A DNA stretch of 51,599 nucleotides from NCBI GenBank assembly GCA_045603745.1, contig JAZUMQ010000008.1, positions 1 through 51,599 of the forward strand, written 5' to 3'. Shown piece by piece: positions 1 through 7,574 of this stretch (position 1 is the first letter of the stretch; every line of letters starts with the position of its first letter). Under the pieces are notes generated by a model. It had not been told where the DNA came from, searched no databases, and saw nothing but the letters and a program-made list of their open reading frames with translations. This DNA is from RGIG995 sp045603745. Lineage in GTDB: Bacteria; Bacillota; Clostridia; Oscillospirales; UBA644. The position numbers and the translations under genes are program-made.

Positions 1-8
1 TTAATGTC

Positions 9-70
9 CTCCTGATGTGTTTATTTTTTCGTAACTGGCAGGTCACGATTTGATTATAACACATCAGGAG
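9..70. repeat. 13-bp inverted repeat around the left-edge promoter
   Basis: Perfect 13-bp arms lie at 9-21 and 58-70. One arm fills most of the -35/-10 spacer of the left-edge promoter and the other overlaps its ribosome site. The upstream arm lies before the expected transcription start, so a DNA operator is more likely than an RNA hairpin. Read on the plus strand, the dyad is followed by five T and could instead be a long-loop terminator. Confidence 0.55.
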
Positions 71-81
71 TTTTTCTTCAA
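53..81 (-). promoter_or_regulatory. Sigma-A promoter for a gene beyond the left edge
   Basis: On the minus strand a -35 TTGAAG (76-81) and a perfect -10 TATAAT (53-58) are separated by 17 bp. A ribosome site AGGAGG follows at 7-12, so a minus-strand start codon is expected just outside the window. The gene itself is not visible. Confidence 0.7.
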
Positions 82-106
82 TGTTCATCGGCAATAGCCT
101 ATATTG

Positions 107-129
107 AACCACGCGACTATCGCGTGGTT
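107..129. terminator. Hairpin with T-rich tail, possibly bidirectional
   Basis: Arms AACCACGCG and CGCGTGGTT enclose a 5-nt loop and are followed by TTC on the plus strand. It lies downstream of the gdhA terminator and could back it up, or stop plus-strand transcription entering from the left. Confidence 0.55.
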
Positions 130-139
130 TTCTATATAC

Positions 140-176
140 AAAAACTCCCCATCGTCCAAACGGCTGATGGGGAGTT
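140..176 (-). terminator. gdhA intrinsic terminator
   Basis: An 11-bp stem (143-153 with 166-176, arms AACTCCCCATC and GATGGGGAGTT) is followed on the minus strand by a TTTTTGT tail. It lies 20 bases past the gdhA stop codon. Confidence 0.85.
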
Positions 177-195
177 GTTCCTTTGTGAAGAAAAA

Positions 196-1548
196 TCAGA
201 TAATACCCTGTGCGATCATCGCATCGGCAACCTTTTCAAAGCCGGCAATGTTAGCACCTGCGATCAGGTCGCCTTCCATACCGTACTTCTTGGCGGCTTC
301 GTAGGAGTTTTTGTAGATGTCAGCCATGATCTGATAAAGTTTCGCATCGACTTCTTCTGCAGTCCAACTGTAGCGCATGGAGTTCTGGCTCATTTCCAGA
401 CCGGAAACGGCAACACCACCGGCATTAACAGCCTTGGAAGGAGCGATAACAACGCCGTTTTCTTTCAGATAAGCAACAGCATCGGCAGTGGTGGGCATAT
501 TTGCGACTTCAGCGTAATATTTCACACCGTTTGCAACGATATTTTTCGCATCTTCGATACGAACTTCGTTCTGGGTTGCACAAGGCATACAAATGTCAAC
601 CTTTTGCTCCCAGGGTTTCTTACCGGCAAAGAAAGGAACGCCGAATTTATCCGCATAATCCTGAACTTTATCCCGACCGGAAGCACGCATTTCCAAAAGG
701 AAGTTAATCTTTTCGTCGGTCACAACGCCGTCAGCATCGTAAACGTAGCCGTCGGGACCGGAAATCGTAACAACCTTACCGCCCAATTCGGCAACCTTCT
801 TGGCAGTACCCCAAGCAACGTTACCAAAACCGGAGATTGCGAAGGTCTTGCCCTTCACTTCTTCGCCGAAGGTCTTAAGCATTTCGACAACATAGTAAAC
901 CGCGCCGAAACCGGTGGCTTCCGGACGAATCAAAGAACCGCCGAAAGAACGGCCTTTTCCGGTCAAAACGCCGGTAAATTCGTTGCGCAGTCTCTTGTAC
1001 TGACCGAACATATAACCGACTTCACGGGCGCCGACACCGATATCGCCGGCGGGAACGTCGGTATCTGCACCGATATGTTTGGCAAGTTCCGTCATAAACG
1101 CTTGGCAGAACCGCATGATTTCACCGTCACTCTTACCGCGGGGATCGAAGTCGGAACCACCCTTACCGCCGCCCATAGGAAGACCGGTAAGGCTATTTTT
1201 AAAGGTTTGTTCAAAGCCGAGGAATTTCATAATGGAATAGTTAACGGAAGGATGGAACCGAATTCCGCCCTTATAAGGACCGATTGCGGAGTTGAATTGA
1301 ATTCTGTAACCGCGGTTAACTTGAACTTTTCCGTTATCGTCCACCCAAGACACACGGAAGCTGATTTGCCGTTCCGGCTCGACCATACGTTCAATCACGC
1401 CGGTCTGCTCAAATTTGGGATTCTGTTCGATTACAGGTTCGAGAGATTCCAAAACTTCGTAAACCGCCTGCAGAAATTCAGGTTCACCGGGATTGCGCTT
1501 CTTAACGTTTTCAAAGACGTCATTCAAATATTTGCTCTTGAAGCTCAT
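196..1548 (-). CDS. gdhA: NADP-type glutamate dehydrogenase
   Basis: Interconverts 2-oxoglutarate plus ammonium and glutamate in the cytoplasm. The 450 residues match the hexameric GdhA family end to end: the substrate region with GPYKGG near residue 90, the catalytic lysine in PMGGGKGG (about K129), GADTDVPAGDIGVG, then a Rossmann domain with GFGNVA near 237 and the closing NAGGVAVSGLEM. An ATG 15 bases upstream is rejected as the start because its own bases form the GGAGG ribosome site for the ATG at 1548, spaced 7 nt. The gene is a single unit with its own promoter and terminator, divergent from recA. NADP preference is inferred from similarity to the E. coli-type enzyme. Confidence 0.97.
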   Translation of the reverse strand: MSFKSKYLNDVFENVKKRNPGEPEFLQAVYEVLESLEPVIEQNPKFEQTGVIERMVEPERQISFRVSWVDDNGKVQVNRGYRIQFNSAIGPYKGGIRFHPSVNYSIMKFLGFEQTFKNSLTGLPMGGGKGGSDFDPRGKSDGEIMRFCQAFMTELAKHIGADTDVPAGDIGVGAREVGYMFGQYKRLRNEFTGVLTGKGRSFGGSLIRPEATGFGAVYYVVEMLKTFGEEVKGKTFAISGFGNVAWGTAKKVAELGGKVVTISGPDGYVYDADGVVTDEKINFLLEMRASGRDKVQDYADKFGVPFFAGKKPWEQKVDICMPCATQNEVRIEDAKNIVANGVKYYAEVANMPTTADAVAYLKENGVVIAPSKAVNAGGVAVSGLEMSQNSMRYSWTAEEVDAKLYQIMADIYKNSYEAAKKYGMEGDLIAGANIAGFEKVADAMIAQGII

Positions 1549-1578
1549 TGATGTTACCTCCATACATTTGATGGAATA

Positions 1579-1607
1579 ATTATATACCTTCCGACGACAA
1601 AAATCAA
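1579..1607 (-). promoter_or_regulatory. gdhA sigma-A promoter
   Basis: A minus-strand -35 TTGATT (1602-1607), 17-bp spacer and perfect -10 TATAAT (1579-1584). The expected start near 1572 gives a short leader carrying GGAGG before the ATG at 1548. Confidence 0.8.
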
Positions 1608-1659
1608 GTATTTATGAAAAAATATACAAAATGTTCCGATTTTTCCCATAAGGTTAAAA

Positions 1660-1679
1660 TCGAAAAACTTAATTTTCGA
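1660..1679. repeat. Inverted repeat midway between gdhA and recA promoters
   Basis: Arms TCGAAAA (1660-1666) and TTTTCGA (1673-1679) are separated by 6 bp. The dyad is about 50 bp upstream of both divergent -35 boxes. It could be an operator for either gene. It does not look like the Gram-positive LexA box. Confidence 0.35.
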
Positions 1680-1729
1680 ACAAATTGATAAAAATATGAA
1701 ACGCAAAGCGAAACAAAAAGTAAAATCTA

Positions 1730-1758
1730 TTGCTTTTCCTCGGCATTTGTTGTATAAT
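1730..1758 (+). promoter_or_regulatory. recA sigma-A promoter
   Basis: -35 TTGCTT (1730-1735), 17-bp spacer, perfect -10 TATAAT (1753-1758). A CGGAGGA ribosome site at 1808-1814 precedes the recA ATG. No GAAC-N4-GTTC type SOS box was found around it. Confidence 0.8.
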
Positions 1759-1824
1759 AAGGTATAATTATAGATTTTAGTATGTACGTCGAGAAACAGA
1801 AAGAATACGGAGGATTCAAACATT

Positions 1825-2922
1825 ATGGCAGATGCACAGGAAAACAGAAAAAAGGCCCTTGAAACGGCGCTGAGCCAAATCGAAAAAACTTTTGGTAAAG
1901 GTTCGGTTATGACTCTGGGGCAAAACTCAACTCTGAGTGTGGAAAGCATTTCCACCGGCTCCTTTGGATTGGATCTCGCCCTTGGGGTTGGCGGAATTCC
2001 CAAAGGACGCATTACCGAGATTTACGGACCGGAAAGTTCCGGTAAAACCACCGTTGCCCTTCACACCATTGCGGAATGTCAAAAGGCAGGCGGTACTGCG
2101 GCATTTATCGACGCAGAGCACGCCCTCGACCCCGTTTACGCCGCTGAATTGGGTGTAGACGTGGATTCTCTTCTCGTTTCTCAGCCGGATAATGGGGAGC
2201 AGGCTTTGGAAATCACCGAAACTCTGGTGCGTTCCGGTGCGGTAGATATTATCGTTGTGGACTCGGTAGCGGCATTGGTGCCCAAAGCCGAGATCGAAGG
2301 CGATATGGGAGATTCTCACGTGGGACTACATGCCCGCATGATGTCTCAGGCATTGCGGAAACTGGCGGGAATTATTTCCAAAACAAAATGTATCTGTATC
2401 TTTATCAACCAGTTACGTTCCAAAATCGGCGTTATGTACGGTCCTACGGAAGTCACCACCGGAGGTAACGCCTTAAAATTCTACGCATCTGTCCGTCTCG
2501 ACGTTCGCAGAATTGAGACGTTGAAAAACGGTACGGAAGCCTACGGTTCCCGCACCCGCGTTAAAATTGTGAAGAATAAAGTCTCCCCTCCTTTCCGTGA
2601 AACCGAATTTGATCTGATCTACGGAAAAGGAATCTCTCGCTCCGGTGAAATGCTGGACTGTGCGGTAAAACTTGGAATTCTTCAAAAATCCGGCGGTTGG
2701 TTCTCTTACGGTGAAGAACGACTGGGGAACGGTCGGGAAAATATCAAAAAAATGATCGAAACCGACGAAGCGTTGGCTACTCGTTTGGAAAAAGACCTAT
2801 ATGACAAACTCCACGGCAATGAAGCCGCAGTGGAAGAAGTTACAAAATCTTCCCGCCAACCGAAAACCGCTACGGAAAAATCCGCAAACATTAATATTTC
2901 CGCAGACGATTTTGAAGAATAA
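1825..2922 (+). CDS. recA: Recombinase RecA
   Basis: ATP-dependent strand-exchange protein of homologous recombination, and co-protease for LexA-type repressors. Length (365 aa) is normal. Walker A GPESSGKT is at about 68-75, followed by EHALDP, the Walker B strand IIVVDSVAAL, the L2 region FINQLRSKIGVMYG and the GGNALKFYASVR segment. The tail from about residue 330 is divergent and ends in acidic residues (DDFEE), as is usual for RecA. It heads a run of seven plus-strand genes. recX begins 2 bases after its stop, so the two are probably co-transcribed and RecX can modulate RecA filaments. Confidence 0.99.
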   Translation: MADAQENRKKALETALSQIEKTFGKGSVMTLGQNSTLSVESISTGSFGLDLALGVGGIPKGRITEIYGPESSGKTTVALHTIAECQKAGGTAAFIDAEHALDPVYAAELGVDVDSLLVSQPDNGEQALEITETLVRSGAVDIIVVDSVAALVPKAEIEGDMGDSHVGLHARMMSQALRKLAGIISKTKCICIFINQLRSKIGVMYGPTEVTTGGNALKFYASVRLDVRRIETLKNGTEAYGSRTRVKIVKNKVSPPFRETEFDLIYGKGISRSGEMLDCAVKLGILQKSGGWFSYGEERLGNGRENIKKMIETDEALATRLEKDLYDKLHGNEAAVEEVTKSSRQPKTATEKSANINISADDFEE

Positions 2923-2924
2923 TT

Positions 2925-3563
2925 ATGGTTCTGATCACTGATATTCTCCCTTACAGAAGAACAAAATTGTTTGAAATTCATTCGGAAAACGGATTGGAAT
3001 TTGTTGCAAACGAAAAATTTCTGAACGAAAACGACATTCTTCTCTATTCCGAATTTGAAGATAATGATTTTGAGTTACTTCGGGCAAAAGCTCACTTGTT
3101 GGACGGAATCCGTAAGTGTGTAGATATTCTGAGCCGGAAGGATTATTCCCAAAAAGAGTTGCTCCGAAAATTATGCGACAAGGGGATTCCGGAAGATGCC
3201 GCAATAGGCGCAATCAAATACATGACGGATCATGGCTATCAAGACGATTATCGCTATGCAAAGCGATTGGCAGAATTGGGAGCAAACTCCTACGGTCGCC
3301 GCAGAGTGGAACAAATGCTTTATACCCATGGCATTGATCGAGAAACCATTCGTCAAGTGAGCGATGAAGTATTCGACAATGGACCTGCCCAAACAGGAAA
3401 ATTAGATGAAATTCTCGGAAAAGCCGCAAAGGGTAAAGATTTGCACGATCCGGCTCAAAAGAATAAAATCTTTGCGAAATTAACGCGATTGGGGTACGGA
3501 TCTTCCGAAATTTCTGCCGCATTCGCCCGCTATGACGAACTTAGAAAGGACGAAACCTTTTGA
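2925..3563 (+). CDS. recX: Regulatory protein RecX
   Basis: RecX proteins bind RecA filaments and limit or tune recombinase activity. This 212-aa protein has the all-helical three-repeat layout of the family: LRKLCDKGIPEDAAIGAIKYMTDHGYQDD, then YAKRLAE and GRRRVEQMLYTHGI, with an N-terminal extension of about 60 residues common in Firmicutes RecX. The position directly behind recA (2-base gap) supports the call. The last 4 bases overlap the rimO start. Sequence conservation in this family is low, so context carries part of the weight. Confidence 0.88.
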   Translation: MVLITDILPYRRTKLFEIHSENGLEFVANEKFLNENDILLYSEFEDNDFELLRAKAHLLDGIRKCVDILSRKDYSQKELLRKLCDKGIPEDAAIGAIKYMTDHGYQDDYRYAKRLAELGANSYGRRRVEQMLYTHGIDRETIRQVSDEVFDNGPAQTGKLDEILGKAAKGKDLHDPAQKNKIFAKLTRLGYGSSEISAAFARYDELRKDETF

Positions 3564-4858
3564 AAATAGGAATGATCGCACTGGGGTGTGCAAAAAACCG
3601 CATTGATGCGGAGATGATGTTGCAAAAACTCAGTGACGAAGAATTTGAAATTTGTCCGGATCTTTCGGAATGTGATGCGGTTGTGGTACATACTTGTACT
3701 TTCATTGAAGCCGCAAAATCCGAATCCATTGCGGCAATTCTCGACGTTGCTGCATATAAAGAAACAGGAAAGTTAAAACGGTTAATCGTCACAGGCTGTC
3801 TTGCACAACGGTATCAAGACGAAGTATTAAAACTTCTGCCGGAAGTAGACGCGTGCCTCGGTTCCCGAAGTTTTGACAAAATTGTAGAAGCCCTTCGTTC
3901 CGAGAACGTATATACAGAATACAAACCTCTTTCCTGTTGCCCTCCGGAATATGACCGAATGCTGACGACCGGAAACAAATCGGTTTATCTTCGGATTGCG
4001 GAAGGTTGTTCAAATCATTGCTCTTACTGTGTTATTCCTTCGGTACGGGGAGAATTTATGCCCCGGTCATACGATTCTGTTATGTCAGAAGCGCGAAAAC
4101 TTGCCGAAGGCGGTGCAGTAGAGATTAATTTGATTGCACAGGACACCACAAAGCACCCGGACTTATGCCGCTTGATTCAGGATATTGCAAAAATCGAATC
4201 GGTACATTGGATTCGGATTCTCTACTGTCGTCCGGAAGAAATCACCGACGAATTGTTACAGACCATGGCGCAGGTCAAAAAATGCGTACCGTATATCGAC
4301 GTTCCTCTGCAACACGCCTCGGGTCGGATCTTAAAAAAGATGAACCGTTCCGGAGACGATTGTTCCTTGACGGAGCTAATTTCCCACATTCGGGAAATTC
4401 TTCCTGACTGTAGCATAAGAACGACCTTTATCACCGGATTCCCTACAGAAAACGAAGAAGATTTTGAAATCCTCTGCAATTTTGTAAAAACCAACCGATT
4501 CGCAAACCTTGGAGTTTTCCCCTATTCCAGAGAAGAAGGAACTCCGGCGGGACGAATGCGAGGACAAATTGACGAAGAAATCAAACAACGTCGTGCCGAC
4601 CTTGTAATGGAAATTCAACACGAACTTCTAAGAAAAACCAACAAACCTTTGATTGGAAAAACGGTAGAAGTACTTTGCGAAGGACAGCGAAACGATGGTA
4701 AATACGTGGGCAGAGCCTATTTTCAAGCCCCGGAAGTGGACGGACAGATTATTTTCGCGTCTGACCGTCCGATCGAATTGGGAGCCTTCGTTCCGGTTCT
4801 GTTGAAACGGTATCGCGAATATGATTTTTACGGAACGGCATCGTTCCCACAGGAGTGA
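3560..4858 (+). CDS. rimO: Ribosomal protein S12 methylthiotransferase RimO
   Basis: Radical-SAM enzyme that adds a methylthio group to a conserved aspartate of ribosomal protein S12. The N-terminal UPF0004 domain has the GCAKN start and three cysteines (C10, C46, C80) for the auxiliary 4Fe-4S cluster. The radical-SAM CxxxCxxC is at C150/C154/C157 (GCSNHCSYC), and a TRAM domain closes the 432 residues. GCAKN and TCTFI favour RimO over MiaB. The start is a TTG that overlaps the recX stop as TTGA, with AGAAAGGA about 9 nt upstream. Confidence 0.95.
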   Translation: MKIGMIALGCAKNRIDAEMMLQKLSDEEFEICPDLSECDAVVVHTCTFIEAAKSESIAAILDVAAYKETGKLKRLIVTGCLAQRYQDEVLKLLPEVDACLGSRSFDKIVEALRSENVYTEYKPLSCCPPEYDRMLTTGNKSVYLRIAEGCSNHCSYCVIPSVRGEFMPRSYDSVMSEARKLAEGGAVEINLIAQDTTKHPDLCRLIQDIAKIESVHWIRILYCRPEEITDELLQTMAQVKKCVPYIDVPLQHASGRILKKMNRSGDDCSLTELISHIREILPDCSIRTTFITGFPTENEEDFEILCNFVKTNRFANLGVFPYSREEGTPAGRMRGQIDEEIKQRRADLVMEIQHELLRKTNKPLIGKTVEVLCEGQRNDGKYVGRAYFQAPEVDGQIIFASDRPIELGAFVPVLLKRYREYDFYGTASFPQE

Positions 4859-4863
4859 TCCAA

Positions 4864-5466
4864 ATGCAAAAGAAAGATATTCCAAACGCTATCTGCTGGT
4901 TTCGGATTATTTTGATTCCCTTAGTCTTATTTTTTCTGATTGAAAATAATTTAACCGGCTGGATTTCTTATTCCGTGTCCCTCTTAATCTCCGGGTTTTT
5001 GTATGGGATTGCCATGATTTCCGACGCCATTGACGGAAACATAGCCCGAAAATACAATTACGTTTCCGACTTGGGTAAATTTCTCGACCCCATTGCGGAT
5101 AAAATGTTGGTATTAAGCGTTTGCGTTGCCTTTGCAGGCATGGGAGAATTCGGTCATATCATGTTGTTTTCCGTTATCGCAATTTTACTACGGGAACTGA
5201 TGATCTCCGGGCTTCGCTTGTCTGCCGCATCTCACGGCATCGTTGTTGCGGCGAACTGGTGGGGAAAGATCAAAACGATCTTGCAAGGCGTTTCCATCGG
5301 CGTTACATATCTCTTTTTATTTTTGGATTCTATCGCTGTTTGTAATCCCTATATTCCTTGGTATTTTATGCTGATCCCTGAAATTCTCTTTGCAATCAAC
5401 GCCATTTACGCGTGGATTTCTGCAATTCCTTATATTAAGGCGTGCGCGCCGTATCTGAAAGGCTGA
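4864..5466 (+). CDS. pgsA: CDP-diacylglycerol-glycerol-3-phosphate phosphatidyltransferase
   Basis: Membrane enzyme that makes phosphatidylglycerol phosphate, the committed step to phosphatidylglycerol and cardiolipin. The CDP-alcohol phosphotransferase signature D-x2-DG-x2-AR-x8-G-x3-D-x3-D is intact from D54 to D79, and several hydrophobic segments surround it. A GTG at 4855 is in frame, but AGGAG at 4851-4855 sits 8 nt before the ATG at 4864, so the ATG is preferred (200 aa). rimO ends just before this start, so translation is probably coupled. Its product feeds the cardiolipin synthase encoded at 14484-16004. Confidence 0.95.
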   Translation: MQKKDIPNAICWFRIILIPLVLFFLIENNLTGWISYSVSLLISGFLYGIAMISDAIDGNIARKYNYVSDLGKFLDPIADKMLVLSVCVAFAGMGEFGHIMLFSVIAILLRELMISGLRLSAASHGIVVAANWWGKIKTILQGVSIGVTYLFLFLDSIAVCNPYIPWYFMLIPEILFAINAIYAWISAIPYIKACAPYLKG

Positions 5467-5475
5467 TGTCCTTCT

Positions 5476-6135
5476 ATGTTTAAAAATCTGCGCTACGATA
5501 TTCGCGCCATTCGGGAGAGAGATCCCGCCGCACGATCCAATGCGGAAGTTTTCTTTTGCTATCCCGGATTTCATGTCATTATCTATCACCGCATTGCAAA
5601 TTATTTTTACCGACATGGACATAAACTACTTGCTCGTATGATTTCCCAACACGCCCGTAAACGCACCGGAATCGAAATTCACCCTGCCGCAAAAATTGGA
5701 AGAGGACTTTTGATCGACCACGGTATGGGCGTTGTAATCGGAGAAACGGCGGAAATCGGCGACAATTGCACCATCTATCACGGTGTTACTTTGGGGGGCA
5801 CCGGAAAAGAATCCGGCAAACGACACCCAACGATTGGAAGCAACGTTTTCATCGGCGCACATTCCCAATTGCTCGGTTCTTTTACCGTGGGTGACAACAG
5901 TAAGATAGCCGCCGGTTCAGTAGTTTTGTGCGACATCCCTCCCAATTCCACTGCCGTGGGCTCCCCTGCTCGCATCGTCAAGAGAGACGGTGTGCGCATC
6001 GACAACTTTGACAACGTTCACATTCCAGACCCGGTATCCCAGGAAATCTGCAAACTGCGGATTCAGTTGGAACGCCTGGCAAAAGATTGTGCCGATATAA
6101 AAAATCAACAGAGCAATACACAGGAGACAGAATAA
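5476..6135 (+). CDS. cysE: Serine O-acetyltransferase
   Basis: Acetylates L-serine with acetyl-CoA to O-acetylserine, the first step of cysteine synthesis. The 219 residues have an N-terminal helical domain and a left-handed beta-helix of hexapeptide repeats starting near residue 66 (IEIHPAAKIGRGLLIDHG). The catalytic Asp-His pair is at D81/H82, and the GVTLGGTGK loop follows. The tail is longer than in the minimal Firmicutes form and helical. It lies 9 bases after pgsA and 1 base before cysS, which links cysteine synthesis to cysteine charging. Confidence 0.95.
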   Translation: MFKNLRYDIRAIRERDPAARSNAEVFFCYPGFHVIIYHRIANYFYRHGHKLLARMISQHARKRTGIEIHPAAKIGRGLLIDHGMGVVIGETAEIGDNCTIYHGVTLGGTGKESGKRHPTIGSNVFIGAHSQLLGSFTVGDNSKIAAGSVVLCDIPPNSTAVGSPARIVKRDGVRIDNFDNVHIPDPVSQEICKLRIQLERLAKDCADIKNQQSNTQETE

Positions 6136-6136
6136 T

Positions 6137-7546
6137 ATGCTGAAACTCTACAATTCATTAACCAATAAGGTAGAAGAATTTAAAGTGAACGACAACACCG
6201 TCCGCATCTATGCCTGCGGACCTACGGTCTATAACTATTTTCACGTCGGGAACGGCCGTTCCTTTATGATGTTCGACACCTTGCGTCGCTATTTGGAATT
6301 CAAGGGATACGACGTAAAATACGTGCAGAATTTCACCGACGTCGACGATAAGATGATCAAACGTGCAAACGAAGAAAACATCACCGTGGCAGAAGTTGCA
6401 GAAAAATACATCAATGAGTATTTTACCGATGCTGACGGATTAAACATTAAGCGAGCAACCGTCCATCCTCGCGCCACGGAAAATATTGATGGAATTATTG
6501 AATTGGTATCTTCCCTGATTGAAAAAGGACATGCCTATGAGAGCAATGGCGACGTATATTTCCGCGTCCGCAGTTTTCCCGAATACGGTAATAGTCTGCT
6601 AAAACAATCCATTGAAGATTTGGCTTCCGGTGCCCGCATTGATGTGAGTGAAATCAAGGAAGATCCCTTGGACTTTGCTCTTTGGAAAGCCTCGAAACCC
6701 GGAGAACCCCATTGGACTTCCCCTTGGGGAGAAGGTCGCCCCGGCTGGCATATCGAATGCAGTGCTATGGCGAAGCGGTATTTAGGGGAAACCATTGATA
6801 TTCATTGCGGCGGACACGACTTAAAATTTCCCCATCACGAAAATGAAATTGCGCAATCCCAATGTGCCAACGGTTGCACCTTTGCTCGTTCTTGGTTCCA
6901 CATCGGATTCGTTAACGTCAATAATGAAAAAATGAGCAAATCCAAGAATAATTTCTTTACCGTTCGTGATCTTTCCAAAGTATACGGATACCTCCCCTTG
7001 CGATATTTTGCCGTATCGGCACACTACCGTATGCCCATCAATTACGAACCGGGCATTATCGAACAGGCAAAAGCATCGCTGGAACGGATCAACAACTGTC
7101 TGACCAATCTGAAATTCCTTGCTAAAAATGCCCCAGAGGGTGAAATTTCCTCAGAAGCAAAGGAATATTTGGATTCTTTCCACGTTTATCGTAACCGCTT
7201 TGAAGATGCCATGGACGACGATCTGAATACCGCAAACGCTCTGACTGCGATTTTTGATCTGATCAAACAAATCAACGTTACGGCAAAAGAGGGACAGGTC
7301 AAAGCCGTTTATAAAGATTTGATTCACAAAGTTGAAGAACTGATCGACGTCTTAGGGCTTCTTTCCAAAGAAGATGAAGCAACGGAAGACGACGCCGCCA
7401 TTGACGCACTGATTGAAGAACGAACCGCAGCCCGAAAGGCAAAGGATTGGGCAAAAGCAGATGCCATTCGAGATCAGTTGACAGCGATGGGAATCATATT
7501 GGAAGACACTCCCGCCGGAATTCGTTGGAAAAGAGCAGAAAAATAA
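6137..7546 (+). CDS. cysS: Cysteinyl-tRNA synthetase
   Basis: Charges tRNA-Cys with cysteine in the cytoplasm. Class I synthetase of normal length (469 aa). Zinc-site cysteine C27 is in YACGPTVY, the HIGH-type motif HVGN is at 36-39, GWHIECSAM and GHDLKFPHHENE carry the other metal ligands, and KMSKS is at 265-269. The C-terminal helical anticodon region ends at GIRWKR. A GGAGA ribosome site lies in the end of cysE, so the pair is very likely one mRNA. Confidence 0.98.
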   Translation: MLKLYNSLTNKVEEFKVNDNTVRIYACGPTVYNYFHVGNGRSFMMFDTLRRYLEFKGYDVKYVQNFTDVDDKMIKRANEENITVAEVAEKYINEYFTDADGLNIKRATVHPRATENIDGIIELVSSLIEKGHAYESNGDVYFRVRSFPEYGNSLLKQSIEDLASGARIDVSEIKEDPLDFALWKASKPGEPHWTSPWGEGRPGWHIECSAMAKRYLGETIDIHCGGHDLKFPHHENEIAQSQCANGCTFARSWFHIGFVNVNNEKMSKSKNNFFTVRDLSKVYGYLPLRYFAVSAHYRMPINYEPGIIEQAKASLERINNCLTNLKFLAKNAPEGEISSEAKEYLDSFHVYRNRFEDAMDDDLNTANALTAIFDLIKQINVTAKEGQVKAVYKDLIHKVEELIDVLGLLSKEDEATEDDAAIDALIEERTAARKAKDWAKADAIRDQLTAMGIILEDTPAGIRWKRAEK

Positions 7547-7574
7547 TTGACATAATATAATCGGAAAACAAACT

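Noticed and set aside
124..1551. Long plus-strand open frame antisense to gdhA (about 475 codons)
   Set aside because: gdhA on the other strand is an end-to-end family match with its own promoter, ribosome site and terminator. The antisense product has no recognisable motifs.
1554..2012. Minus-strand open frame of 152 codons between gdhA and recA
   Set aside because: It overlaps the recA start and the recA promoter on the opposite strand, and its composition is low-complexity Phe/Ser.
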